Assembly: GCF_018137965.1 (NCBI RefSeq)
Contig: NZ_CP073100.1
Span: 62,001 to 126,000 of the forward strand
Length of the DNA stretch: 64,000 nt
Reading direction: 5' to 3'
Source of the DNA: Luteolibacter ambystomatis
GTDB taxonomy: Bacteria > Verrucomicrobiota > Verrucomicrobiia > Verrucomicrobiales > Akkermansiaceae
Shown: positions 49,026 to 57,489 of the stretch, in pieces
How the letters are laid out: each line of letters starts with the position of its first letter
How positions within the stretch are numbered: the stretch's first letter is position 1
The notes under the pieces: generated by a model
Told to the model about the DNA's origin: nothing
The model's database searches: none
Seen by the model: only the letters and a program-made list of their open reading frames with translations
Position numbers and translations under genes: made by a program

Positions 49026-50288
49026 TCAGGCACCGGCGAGTTCGCGGGCCTTCACAAGGATGGTTTCAGCCTCGTCGTCGCTGATGCCGAGCGCGTTGGC
49101 GATGTAGTCGGCGGGCATGTCGATGACAAGTTCGGCAGTGGCACCACCGGCGAAGGTGAGCTTCTCGGCGAGTTCGTCGGTCAGGCCGAGCTGCTCGCCC
49201 AGCGTGTGGGCGGCACCGCCGATCTTCGCCTTGAGCTGCTCTTCCTTCGACTCGTCCTTGCGGACCTGCACGTCCCAGCCCATCAGGCGGGAGGTGAGGC
49301 GGGCGTTCTGGCCCTTGCGGCCGATCGCCTTGCTGAGGTCGGCTTCATCGACGGTCACGTGGACCACCTTGCCGGTTTCATCGATGGAAATGGAGCGGAT
49401 CTCGGCGGGCTTGAGCGCTTCCTTCACGAATTCGCGCGGGTCCTCGCTCCAGCGGATGATGTCCACCTTCTCGTTGTTCAGTTCGCGGACGATGTTCTTC
49501 ACACGTGCGCCGCGCAGGCCCACGCAGGCACCCACGGGATCGACCTTCGGGTCGTTGCTCCAAACGGCGATCTTGGTGCGGAAGCCGGCCTCGCGGGCCA
49601 CGCCGCGGATCTCCACGGTGCGGTCGGAAATTTCATTCACCTCCGCTTCGAAAAGGCGGCGGACGAAGTTCGGGTGGCTGCGGGAGAGGATGATCTCCGG
49701 GCCGCGGCCTTCGTTCTCCACCGCCAGCACGTAGGCGCGGATGCGGTCGCCGATGTTGTAGTCCTCGCCCTGCACGCGCTCGCGGTTCGGCATGATGCCC
49801 TCGAACTTGCCGAGGTCGATCATGACGTCGTTGCGCTCGAAGCGGCGGACGGTGCCCGAGACGACGTCTCCGGCTCGGTCCTTGAACTCCTCGTAAATCA
49901 TCTCCTTCTCCGCCTGGCGGAGACGCTGCATCATCGTCTGCTTCGCGGTCTGCACGGCGATGCGGCCGAAGTCCTTCGGCGTGACGTCGAATTCCATCAG
50001 GTCGCCGGGCTGGGAGCCGGGCTTCTTCTTCTCCGCCAGTTTCAGCGGCACCTGGTTGAACTTGTCGGAATATTCCTCGTCCGCGACCACGGTGAGACTG
50101 GCCCAGATGCGGGTCTCGCCCTTGCGGGTGTTCACATCGGCGCGCAGCGTTTCGATCGCTTCGGCTCCGGGCACCATCTTGCGATAGGCGGAAATGAAGG
50201 CGTACTCGAGGGCGGCGACGACCTTGTCCCGGTCGATGCCTTTTTCCTTCTCGTAGTAGTCGATGAGGGCGACGATGTCGTTGGTCAT
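49026..50288 (-). CDS. nusA: Transcription termination/antitermination factor NusA
   Basis: 420 residues from the ATG at 50288. The N-terminal RNA-polymerase-binding domain covers about 1-125 (DKVVAALEYAFISAYRKMVP). An S1 domain follows (about 135-200, GTVRRFERNDVMIDLGKFEG). Two KH domains are next, with VDPVGACVGLRGARVKNIV and LSKAIGRKGQNARLTSRLMG as their GxxG loops. A helical tail (about 365-420) holds a degenerate helix-hairpin repeat. Length fits the short form without the paired C-terminal repeats of E. coli. The usual rimP gene is not upstream. A terminator-like hairpin lies in its leader. Confidence 0.95.
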   Translation of the reverse strand: MTNDIVALIDYYEKEKGIDRDKVVAALEYAFISAYRKMVPGAEAIETLRADVNTRKGETRIWASLTVVADEEYSDKFNQVPLKLAEKKKPGSQPGDLMEFDVTPKDFGRIAVQTAKQTMMQRLRQAEKEMIYEEFKDRAGDVVSGTVRRFERNDVMIDLGKFEGIMPNRERVQGEDYNIGDRIRAYVLAVENEGRGPEIILSRSHPNFVRRLFEAEVNEISDRTVEIRGVAREAGFRTKIAVWSNDPKVDPVGACVGLRGARVKNIVRELNNEKVDIIRWSEDPREFVKEALKPAEIRSISIDETGKVVHVTVDEADLSKAIGRKGQNARLTSRLMGWDVQVRKDESKEEQLKAKIGGAAHTLGEQLGLTDELAEKLTFAGGATAELVIDMPADYIANALGISDDEAETILVKARELAGA

Positions 50289-50339
50289 TGCAGCAGAGAT
50301 TGGCGGGCGGTGAAGGAATCGGCGCTTGAGACACCTCTA

Positions 50340-50380
50340 GACGCAAAAGAGTGGGTAAAGACCCACTCCTTACTCGCGTC
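50340..50380 (-). promoter_or_regulatory. Terminator-like hairpin in the nusA leader (possible attenuator)
   Basis: On the minus strand GAGTGGG pairs with CCCACTC (50349-50355 with 50362-50368) around a 6-base loop and is followed at once by TTTTGCGTC. An outer arm, GACGC with GCGTC (50340-50344 with 50376-50380), encloses it. It stands about 60 bases before the nusA start and has no upstream gene on this strand to terminate. That placement suits autoregulatory attenuation of the nusA operon. Confidence 0.45.
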
Positions 50381-50493
50381 AGAAGCTTGTGCGGGCACCC
50401 GCATAGCTTGGAAATCCTTGACATGCAAGTGGAATCTAGGCTTGGGAGGAGTGGGGGATTGGCATTCCGGCGGGGTTTCCGCATGCTCCGGGC

Positions 50494-51177
50494 GTGATCC
50501 GCACGATCTTCCTTGATGCCGCCGGAACCCTGATCGAACCGGCCGAACCGGTGGCCGCCGTGTACGCCCGCCATTTCTCCGCGGTCGGGTGGCCGGTGAC
50601 CATGGAGAGGATCGGCCGCGCCTTCCGGGAGGCATTCCAAGTGGCGGGAGATCCCTCCTACGGCTGTCAGGATGGCGGTGACCTTGCCGAGCGGATCTGG
50701 TGGAAAGGTGTCGTTGGAGATGTGGCCTGGCGTTGTGGCTTCGATCCGGAAGCGGAGGAGACCACTTTTGAAGAGGTTTTCGCCGGTCTCTTTTCCCACT
50801 ACGACTCCGGTTCCGCCTGGACGGTTTTTCCGGAGGTGGAGCGGGTGCTCGGGCGCTTCCGGGCCGCAGGCTGCCGCCTCGCCGTGGTCTCGAATTTCGA
50901 CCTCCGGCTGCATCGCATCCTCCGCGACCTCCGCCTTGGGGAATACTGCAATGCCGTCATCACCTCCGCCGAGGCGTGGGCGCGCAAGCCGGACCCAGCC
51001 ATCTTCACCGCGGCTCTGCGTGCGCTGGATGCCTGCCCGGACTCCACCGTGCATATCGGTGACAGCCCGACGGCGGATGGCACCGGGGCCGCAACTGCCG
51101 GAATCCGTGCCTTCCTCCTCGACCGGCCGCGGGTGACGCTGGAAGATGCTTCGGACTGGATCGCGGGACAAAATTGA
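50494..51177 (+). CDS. HAD-superfamily hydrolase (HDHD3-like)
   Basis: 227 residues from a GTG at 50494. Motif I is IFLDAAGTLIEPA, with the nucleophile Asp and the DxxGT form seen in many HDHD3/haloacid-dehalogenase-like proteins (the usual second Asp is Ala). A helical cap follows (about 20-100). Motif II is LAVVSNFD, motif III the Lys in AWARKPDPAIF and motif IV HIGDSPTADGTGAA. Loss of the second aspartate in motif I is shared by dehalogenase-type and some HDHD3 members and may change the reaction. Substrate unknown. It is divergent from nusA and precedes tRNA-Lys. Confidence 0.83.
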   Translation: MIRTIFLDAAGTLIEPAEPVAAVYARHFSAVGWPVTMERIGRAFREAFQVAGDPSYGCQDGGDLAERIWWKGVVGDVAWRCGFDPEAEETTFEEVFAGLFSHYDSGSAWTVFPEVERVLGRFRAAGCRLAVVSNFDLRLHRILRDLRLGEYCNAVITSAEAWARKPDPAIFTAALRALDACPDSTVHIGDSPTADGTGAATAGIRAFLLDRPRVTLEDASDWIAGQN

Positions 51178-51242
51178 GCGAAAATATCTTGCCAATCCGG
51201 CGCTGGCCTCATACTCCGTCGCCCGCCCGAAGCGGAAATCCT

Positions 51243-51314
51243 GCGAGGATAGCTCAGCGGTAGAGCAGTTGGCTTTTAACCAATTGGTCCTGGGTTCAAA
51301 TCCCAGTCCTCGTA
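51243..51314 (+). tRNA. tRNA-Lys (TTT anticodon)
   Basis: All arms fold. The acceptor GCGAGGA pairs with TCCTCGT (first pair G-U). The D-arm is GCTC/GAGC. The anticodon stem GTTGG/CCAAT encloses loop CTTTTAA with anticodon TTT. The T-arm is CTGGG/CCCAG with loop TTCAAAT. The discriminator is A. CCA is not encoded. Confidence 0.95.
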
Positions 51315-51678
51315 CTTTCTGCATCAGGAGCCGCCCGGTTTGTTCGGGCAGGCACGGACGGGGGTATTGCACGTCCGGGAGGATGGCCGGGTGACACGCA
51401 GGTGAAGGACCTTCGCCTTGCCGCCCCCTTCGGGATACAGGCGCGGATTTGCCGGACGGTTTCGATGATTCCCGCGGAACTTCATAGTCCGGCGGGATCC
51501 GTGGCGGACCCGGTGGTGAACACCAGCCCGCTGAGGACCGGGGTCGCTGTCCCGGCCGGGAGTGTTATCATGCAGCGGCTTTCAAGCCGTCACCTGATGG
51601 ATGATTCTTCGGGGGTTCCCTCTTCTGCTCCGAGTGCAAAAGGGAACGGTCCGCGAATGCCCCGGTGGCGATCCCCGC
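51315..51678. other. Unexplained structured spacer after tRNA-Lys
   Basis: These 364 bases between tRNA-Lys and the convergent modA gene hold no convincing gene; the open frame at 51402-51692 has no recognisable product. Several hairpins are strong. GGACG pairs with CGTCC (51356-51376). A 9-bp arm spans about 51400-51418. GCCGGAC pairs with GTCCGGC (51451-51457 with 51487-51493), enclosing a smaller TTCC/GGAA hairpin. GTTCCCT pairs with AGGGAAC (51615-51621 with 51640-51646). It could be a structured RNA or a decayed element; no duplicate of the tRNA 3' end was found. Confidence 0.4.
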
Positions 51679-52446
51679 CTATTTGGTTGTAGGGGGCAGC
51701 ACCGTGAAGCCGCGCTTCTTGAAGACTTCGGCGGCTTTGTCTCCCCGGAGAAAGGCGACGAACTGCTTCGACTCTTCCGCGTGCTTCGACTCACGGACCA
51801 CGGCTGCCGGATAGACGATGGCGGGCGCTTCGTTGGAAGGAGCGGTGAAGACGATCTTCACCTTCTGCGACACGGCGGCATCGGTGCGATAGACGATGGC
51901 GGCATCGGCATTGCCCGCTTCCACCGCAGCCAGGGCACCACGGACGTTTTCCGCGCCCACGGTTTTCGGTTGGATCTGGTCCCAGAGTCCGCGTCCGGTG
52001 AGCCAGGTTTTCGCATAGACGCCTGCGGGCACGGCGGCTGGATCGGCGATGGAGATGCGCTGGAGCTTCGCAAGATCGGCGGCGGACTGGACGGTGAAGG
52101 TGGCGTCGGTGGGGGCGACCACGACGAGCGCATTCGACAGCAAGGGGACGACGGCTTCCTTGGTGACGTGGTTGTTCTTCACCAGTCCGTCCATGGTCTT
52201 TTCATCCGCGGAGATGAAGACATCCACCGGAGCGCCGGACTCGATTTGGCGGGCGAGCACGTTGGAACCGGCGAAGACCGGAGTGATGGTGGTGCCGGGA
52301 TGGCCGTCCTGATAGAGCTTGCCGATCTCGGTAATCGACTCGGCGAGGCTGGCGGCGGCGGCGATCTTGAGTTCATCCGCCCGTCCGAATGGAGCGGCCA
52401 GAGTGAGGACGAGAGCGAGCGGGCGGAGCAAGGAGGAGCGCTGCAT
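51679..52446 (-). CDS. modA: Molybdate ABC transporter substrate-binding protein
   Basis: 255 residues from the ATG at 52446. The signal peptide is about residues 1-23 (MQRSSLLRPLALVLTLAAPF). The mature protein is a two-lobed type-II binding protein: ELKIAAAASLAESITEIGKLY, TPVFAGSNVLARQIESGAP, VDVFISADEKTMDGLV, VEAGNADAAIVYRTDA and FVAFLRGDKAAEVFKKRGFT all match ModA. The serine in AAASL and that in GSN contact the oxyanion in characterised homologues. No permease (modB) or ATPase (modC) gene follows; tRNA-Lys on the opposite strand is next. It lies 48 bases after the ModE-like regulator. Confidence 0.92.
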   Translation of the reverse strand: MQRSSLLRPLALVLTLAAPFGRADELKIAAAASLAESITEIGKLYQDGHPGTTITPVFAGSNVLARQIESGAPVDVFISADEKTMDGLVKNNHVTKEAVVPLLSNALVVVAPTDATFTVQSAADLAKLQRISIADPAAVPAGVYAKTWLTGRGLWDQIQPKTVGAENVRGALAAVEAGNADAAIVYRTDAAVSQKVKIVFTAPSNEAPAIVYPAAVVRESKHAEESKQFVAFLRGDKAAEVFKKRGFTVLPPTTK

Positions 52447-52494
52447 GGCTACACCTTATATGCGTTCGATCTATTTTTGAAAGTAGAACGGGGT

Positions 52495-52857
52495 TCAGTC
52501 GCGTGAATCCGGTTCATCGGCCGCCAGCATCCGCCGCATGCGGACAAGGGCTGGTGCGGTGGCTTTCTCCGCCGCGGCCACCGCCTGCCGGTACAGGTCC
52601 AGCAGTTCCTGCCCAGCGGGAGTGAGGACCGCACCGCCGTGCTGATCGCCACCGCGGCTGAGGGTGACGAGGGGTTTGCGGAAGCGCTCGTTGAGGCCGC
52701 GGACCATCTTCCATGCCTTCATGTAGGACATTTCCATCTCCGCGGCGGCCGCGCTGAGGCTGCCGGTGGTCCGGATGCGCTCCAGCAGCTCCGCCTTTCC
52801 CGGACCGAAGGCAAGCGGGCCGGACAGCAGCAGGCGGATGGGGCTGTCCGGCGTCAT
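52495..52857 (-). CDS. Single-domain ModE-type molybdate regulator
   Basis: 120 residues from the ATG at 52857. It is the N-terminal winged-helix domain of ModE (LysR-type DNA-binding fold): LLERIRTTGSLSAAAAEMEM, SYMKAWKMVRGLNERF, LVTLSRGGDQHGGAVLTPAG and QELLDLYRQAV are characteristic. The C-terminal molybdate-binding (TOBE/Mop) domains of full ModE are missing, so metal sensing would need another protein or another mechanism. It is 16 bases downstream of ispH and 48 bases upstream of modA on the same strand, which supports control of modA. No operator matching the known ModE palindrome was recognised. Confidence 0.87.
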   Translation of the reverse strand: MTPDSPIRLLLSGPLAFGPGKAELLERIRTTGSLSAAAAEMEMSYMKAWKMVRGLNERFRKPLVTLSRGGDQHGGAVLTPAGQELLDLYRQAVAAAEKATAPALVRMRRMLAADEPDSRD

Positions 52858-52873
52858 GGAAAGGGGGGAGGGA

Positions 52874-54103
52874 TCAGGCCACCACCAACTGCTCGCGGGT
52901 GATGCCACGGAGTTCGAAGACCTTGAGGATGGTGTCCTCGATCAGATTGTTCGGGCAGGAGGCGCCGGCGGTGATGCCGATGGTCACCGGCTGGTCGCCG
53001 AGCAGGAGCTGGGAATAGGCGCTGGTGACCTCCTCCTTGTGATGGATGTCGTAGTGGACGATCTGTTCCAGCGATTTCAGGCACGAGGCATCACGGATGA
53101 AGAAGGTGGGCAGGTGCTCCTCGCCGATCTCGACCAAGTGGGTGGTATTTGAACTGTTGTAGCCGCCGACGACCAACAGGAGATCCATCTTCTTGTCCAA
53201 CATCTGGAACAGGGCGTCCTGCCGCTCCTGAGTGGCACCGCAGATGGTGTCGAAGACCTGGAAATTCGCGGCATCGCCGTCTCGATCCACCATCGCGGTA
53301 CGGACACGGCGTTGGATCTCCTCCGTCTCGCTCTTGAGCATCGTCGTCTGGTTCGCCACACCCACGTGGGCGAGGTGGGCATCGGGATCGAAGCCAGGCG
53401 AGATGGCGTCCTGGAACTTGGCGAGGAAGGCTGCCTTGTCCACCTTGCCGCGGATGTAGTCGCAGACGTAGTCGGTATCGGCCAGAGTAAGAATGATGAG
53501 GTAGTGGCCCTTGCCATCCTCGCCTTGGGCGCGGGAGGCGGTCGCACGGGTTTCCTCGTGGCCGGCCTTGCCATGGATGATGGAGGTCACTCCTTCCTTG
53601 GCGTAGCCGCGGACGCGTCGCCAGACCTTCATCACGTCTCCACAAGTGGTGTCCACGACGTAGCAGCCCTGTTGCTCGATCTTCTCCATGAAGGAGGTGG
53701 GGGCGCCGAAGGCAGGGACGATCACCACATCATCCGCGGTGAGGTTGTCGTAGCTGCCGTTCATTTCCTGCCAGGGCAGTGAGACGATGCCCATGTCCAC
53801 GAGCTGGCGGTTGACCTCGGGGTTGTGGATGATTTCCCCGATCAGGAAAATGCGGCTCTCCGGGAAGACGCGGCGGGCAGCGTAGGCGAGGTCGATGGCG
53901 CGTTCGACGCCGTAGCAGAAGCCGAACTGCTGGGCGAGGCGGACGGTGGTGCCGCCCACGGTGAGTTCGCCGCTGTGGTTGCGGATTTTTTCGACGATGC
54001 TGGATTGGTAGTGGCGCGCCACTTCGGCGGCGACCAGTTCCATGACCTCGGGACGGCGGACATTGACCCGGGGGCGTTTCGATTTCTCAGCGGCGTCGCT
54101 CAT
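52874..54103 (-). CDS. ispH: 4-hydroxy-3-methylbut-2-enyl diphosphate reductase (long form)
   Basis: 409 residues from the ATG at 54103; the longer frame runs into the next gene. IspH catalyses the last step of the MEP isoprenoid pathway, making IPP and DMAPP with an iron-sulfur cluster. The three cluster cysteines are in QFGFCYGVERA (Cys63), DTTCGDVMK (Cys154) and TICGATQERQ (Cys288). The catalytic glutamate region VANQTTM and the late GGYNSSNT and AGASCPNN blocks are present. It is about 90 residues longer than the E. coli enzyme, with an N-terminal helix extension and an insert around 163-240, as in the cyanobacterial and plant long type. Confidence 0.94.
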   Translation of the reverse strand: MSDAAEKSKRPRVNVRRPEVMELVAAEVARHYQSSIVEKIRNHSGELTVGGTTVRLAQQFGFCYGVERAIDLAYAARRVFPESRIFLIGEIIHNPEVNRQLVDMGIVSLPWQEMNGSYDNLTADDVVIVPAFGAPTSFMEKIEQQGCYVVDTTCGDVMKVWRRVRGYAKEGVTSIIHGKAGHEETRATASRAQGEDGKGHYLIILTLADTDYVCDYIRGKVDKAAFLAKFQDAISPGFDPDAHLAHVGVANQTTMLKSETEEIQRRVRTAMVDRDGDAANFQVFDTICGATQERQDALFQMLDKKMDLLLVVGGYNSSNTTHLVEIGEEHLPTFFIRDASCLKSLEQIVHYDIHHKEEVTSAYSQLLLGDQPVTIGITAGASCPNNLIEDTILKVFELRGITREQLVVA

Positions 54104-54143
54104 TGCTGCGGGGGATATAGACCCGCCCGGGCGGGTCACCAAC

Positions 54144-54836
54144 TCATTTTCCGCGGGGTTTCCGCCCGAGGAAGGGCAGGGAAAGGAGCAGGAACAGCAG
54201 AAAGGCAATCCCTTGGAGAGAAAGGAGATACCACGGCCATGGTCCCAGATGGTCGAGCAGGCTGGGATTGGAGGGCTTGCGGGAAGCGAATCCGAAGTTG
54301 GAGCCCAGCCAGGTATTCACGCCCAGCGCGCAGAGAATATACACATTCGCCCACATCCACGCCCGGGCCGGACTGCTCCACCACGGGGTACGGGGCCGCC
54401 AGCCGTCCGCCAGCGGCAGGAACAGGGCGGTGGCGACAATGGCGAAGTGCTGGATGAAAAAGACCACGAACGGCCATGAGGGAAACCCGATCTGGAGGGC
54501 AGGGGTCAGTAGCGCCTGGGTGGTGGCGGCGAGCCCCCAGAAATACGTCAGGTCGCGCAGCGTGCGGCGGTGGGTGAGCAGTGCCAGTCCGGCGATAATG
54601 GCTGCCAGATCGCAGAGCTGGAATGGCAGCATGTTGTCGATCCCGGGATCCGCGTGGCCTTTCCACGCCAGCCGGACCATCACGTAAGCGGAGAGGTTGA
54701 GGACGGTCAGGATGCCAATCGCGATCCGCTTTGGCTTTCCGCCTTTTCTTCCGGCGATGATCACCGCCGCCGAGATCACCGCGCCGATCGCGAGTGCGAT
54801 GAAGTGCTGGACGGTGAAGGGGTGGAAGACGGGCAC
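54144..54836 (-). CDS. YwaF/TIGR02206-type integral membrane protein
   Basis: 230 residues from a GTG at 54836 (MPVFHPFTVQHFIALAIGAV). Six or seven membrane helices fill the sequence. The segment MLPFQLCDLAAIIAGLALLT and the later FFIQHFAIVATALFLPLADG and NVYILCALGVNTWLGSNFGF are the recognisable blocks of the TIGR02206 family (Bacillus YwaF). The family has no known function. It is 40 bases upstream of ispH on the same strand and may share its transcript. Confidence 0.85.
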   Translation of the reverse strand: MPVFHPFTVQHFIALAIGAVISAAVIIAGRKGGKPKRIAIGILTVLNLSAYVMVRLAWKGHADPGIDNMLPFQLCDLAAIIAGLALLTHRRTLRDLTYFWGLAATTQALLTPALQIGFPSWPFVVFFIQHFAIVATALFLPLADGWRPRTPWWSSPARAWMWANVYILCALGVNTWLGSNFGFASRKPSNPSLLDHLGPWPWYLLSLQGIAFLLFLLLSLPFLGRKPRGK

Positions 54837-54882
54837 CGGTCAAGCAAAGCGCCTGTTGCGGGCGGTTGCAAGATCCCTGCCG

Positions 54883-57486
54883 CTAGGACTCCGGAGGAAC
54901 CGGTGGCTTGCACAGAAACCGGGTGACCAGAGCCGTCCAACCGGTCTGATGGCTGGCTCCGCAGCCGCGGCCGGTATCGCCGTGGAAATACTCGTAAAAC
55001 AGCACCAGATCCCGCCAGTGGGGATCTTCCGCATAGCGGGCTTCTCCGCCGTGGCAGGGGCGGTGTCCATTGGCATCCGGCAGGACAAGGGAGGCGTGGC
55101 GGTGGCTCAGGTCGTCCGCGATTTCCTGCAAGGTGTGCATCGCTCCCGAGCCGGTGGGATACTCCACCTTGAAATCATCGCCATAGAAGTGGTGGTAGCG
55201 TTCCAGCGCCTCGATGAGCAGGTAGTTGATCGGAAACCAGACCGGCCCGCGCCAGTTCGAATTCCCGCCGAAGATGTGGGTCACTCCTTCGCCGGGCGCG
55301 TAGTTGACCGCGTAGGAGCAGCCATTCTGCTGATGGATGTAGGGATGGTCGCGATGGATTGCGGACATCGAGCGGATGCCATGGGGCGAGAGGAACTCCG
55401 CCTCGTCCAGCATGTAGCGGAGCGTGCGGGTCAGGCGCTCCTGCGAGGGGATGGCCAGGAGGCGCTCCTTTTCATGGGAGCACATCGGGCACAGCGTGCT
55501 CTGCTGGACCAGCTCCGGATGGTGGTCGATGAACCACCGCATGCGCTTGGTGAAGGAGGGCAGCTTCCGGAGTTGTTCTTCCTCAAGCACCGTGACGGCA
55601 ATGATCGGCAGCAGGCCCACCAGCGAGCGCACGCGCAGCGGGATGCTGTGGTCACCGAGATTGAGTTCATCGTAGTAAAATCCATCCTGCTCGTCCCACA
55701 GGCCCTTGTCGTCGAAGTTGTTGATGGCTTCCGTGATGTGGACGAAGTGCTCGAAGAATTTCGAGGCGAGATCCTCGTAGACGCGGTTTTCCTGTGCCAG
55801 CTCCAGCGCCATCGAGAGCATGGTGATGCAGTAGAACGCCATCCAGGCGGTGCCATCGGCCTGATCGATGTAGCCGCCTCCGGGGATGGGCTTCGAGCGG
55901 TCGAACACGCCGATGTTGTCGAGCCCGAGGAAGCCGCCCTGGAAGAGGTTGTTGCCCTTCTCGTCCTTGCGGTTGACCCACCAGGTGAAGTTCAACAGCA
56001 GTTTCTGGAAAACGCTTTCGAGGAAAAACCTGTCGCGGCTGCCGCGCTGGCCGGTGATCTTGTAGATGCGCCACGCGGCCCATGCGTGGACGGGCGGATT
56101 GACCGCGGCGAAGTCGTATTCATAGGCGGGCAGTTCGCCGTTCGGGTGCATGTACCATTCCCGTAGTAGCAAGCCGAGCTGCCACTTGGCGAAGTCCGGA
56201 TCGATGTCCGCCATCGGAATCATATGGAAGGCCAGATCCCACGCGGCGAACCACGGATATTCCCACTTGTCCGGCATCGAGAGCACGTCGTGGCAATAGA
56301 CGTGATCCCAGTTGCAGTTGCGGCTCTTGAGCCGGGCGGCGGGTGGTGGCGGCCCGGCGGGATCACCTTCCAGCCAGTATTTCACCACGTAGTGGTAGTA
56401 CTGCTTGCTCCAAAGCAGTCCGGCATAGGCCTGGCGGGCTTCGGCTCCGGCCTTGGAGTAGAATTCGTCCGCCTCGCGGATGCGGTCGGTGAAAACGGTT
56501 TCCGCATCCGGAGCGGGCTCGCCATCGAGCGTCAGGCGCAGGTGGACGACACGGGTTTCACCGGCCGCGAGTTCGAAGCGGAAGTGAGGCGCGCACTTGG
56601 TGCCGGTGTTCGCGGAGTTTACCGCGCCAGCTTCGCCGTGGATGACATGACGGTGGAAAGCATCCTTCACGTGCGGAGTCCGATTCGGTTGATCCCACAG
56701 GCGTTGTGCGTTCGTGTCGTTTTCCGTGAACAGCACCGGCACGTCCGCATCGAAGGTGAAGCGGTATTCGCCGAGAGTCGCATGGGAGGCGCGGATCACG
56801 CCCGGGCTCTCCAACCACAGCCGGGGCTTGGGCGGCGGCTCCTTCCAACCCCAGCTCCAGACATTGCGGAACCAGAGGTTTGGCAGGAGGTGGAGCGTTG
56901 CGGCTTCCGGCCCGCGGTTTGCCAGCGTGATGCGGATGCAGATGTCGTCCGGGCTACCCTTCGCATACTCGATGAAGACATCGTGATAGCGGTTTTCATC
57001 GAAGACGCCCGTCTCGGAGAGTTCGTATTCGCGCCGGATCAGTTCATCGCGGCGGCGGCCGTTTTCCTGGACGAGGGCATCGTAGGGAAAGGCGGCGTGC
57101 GGATACTTGTAGAGGGCTTTCGCGTAGGAATGCGTGGGCGTGGAATCGAGGTAGTAGTAGCACTCCTTCACATCCTCGCCGTGGTTGCCCTCGAGCCCGG
57201 TGAGGCCGAACAAGCGTTCCTTGAGAATCGGATCACGGCCATTCCATAGAGCCAGTGAGAAACACAGGCGGCATTCGCGGTCGGTGAAGCCCAGCAGGCC
57301 GTCTTCACCCCAGCGATAGGCGCGGCTGCGCGCGTGATCGTGAGGGAATGAATTCCACGCCTCGCCGTCCGCGGAATAGTCTTCGCGCACCGTGGCCCAT
57401 TGACGTTCGCTCAGATACGGACCCCAGCGTTTCCAGTTATGGATGCGCTTGCAGTCTTCATCGAGTCGGATCTCTTCGGCGGACAT
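54883..57486 (-). CDS. GH63-like (alpha/alpha)6 glucosidase
   Basis: 867 residues from the ATG at 57486. There is no signal peptide, so it is cytoplasmic. The N-terminal beta-domain (about 1-330; WNSFPHDHARSRAYRWGEDG, YLDSTPTHSYAKALYKYP) precedes an (alpha/alpha)6 barrel with the blocks KWEYPWFAAWDLAFHMIPMA, GGFLGLDNIGVFDRSK, DQADGTAWMAFYCITMLSMA and GNSNWRGPVWFPINYLLIEA. These are the MGH1/GH63-type glucosidases of bacteria. The aspartate in AAWDLAFH fits the general acid of GH63, but the second carboxylate was not assigned. Substrates are likely alpha-linked glucosides such as glucosylglycerate or mannosylglycerate types; uncertain. Confidence 0.87.
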   Translation of the reverse strand: MSAEEIRLDEDCKRIHNWKRWGPYLSERQWATVREDYSADGEAWNSFPHDHARSRAYRWGEDGLLGFTDRECRLCFSLALWNGRDPILKERLFGLTGLEGNHGEDVKECYYYLDSTPTHSYAKALYKYPHAAFPYDALVQENGRRRDELIRREYELSETGVFDENRYHDVFIEYAKGSPDDICIRITLANRGPEAATLHLLPNLWFRNVWSWGWKEPPPKPRLWLESPGVIRASHATLGEYRFTFDADVPVLFTENDTNAQRLWDQPNRTPHVKDAFHRHVIHGEAGAVNSANTGTKCAPHFRFELAAGETRVVHLRLTLDGEPAPDAETVFTDRIREADEFYSKAGAEARQAYAGLLWSKQYYHYVVKYWLEGDPAGPPPPAARLKSRNCNWDHVYCHDVLSMPDKWEYPWFAAWDLAFHMIPMADIDPDFAKWQLGLLLREWYMHPNGELPAYEYDFAAVNPPVHAWAAWRIYKITGQRGSRDRFFLESVFQKLLLNFTWWVNRKDEKGNNLFQGGFLGLDNIGVFDRSKPIPGGGYIDQADGTAWMAFYCITMLSMALELAQENRVYEDLASKFFEHFVHITEAINNFDDKGLWDEQDGFYYDELNLGDHSIPLRVRSLVGLLPIIAVTVLEEEQLRKLPSFTKRMRWFIDHHPELVQQSTLCPMCSHEKERLLAIPSQERLTRTLRYMLDEAEFLSPHGIRSMSAIHRDHPYIHQQNGCSYAVNYAPGEGVTHIFGGNSNWRGPVWFPINYLLIEALERYHHFYGDDFKVEYPTGSGAMHTLQEIADDLSHRHASLVLPDANGHRPCHGGEARYAEDPHWRDLVLFYEYFHGDTGRGCGASHQTGWTALVTRFLCKPPVPPES

Positions 57487-57489
57487 GGG

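Noticed and set aside
51570..51595. tRNA-like hairpin with TCA in the loop (possible tRNA-Sec) in the spacer after tRNA-Lys
   Set aside because: The loop is 6 bases with an over-paired stem, and no matching acceptor or T-arm could be drawn on either strand.
51315..51678. Integration (attachment) site at tRNA-Lys
   Set aside because: No second copy of the tRNA 3' end and no integrase gene were seen nearby.
51402..51692. 96-codon open frame after tRNA-Lys
   Set aside because: It overlaps the modA 3' end on the other strand, lacks a ribosome site and any recognisable domain, and fits better as structured non-coding sequence.
52447..52494. ModE operator before modA
   Set aside because: An AT-rich CGCATATAAGG half-site is present, but the inverted partner of the known palindrome is missing.
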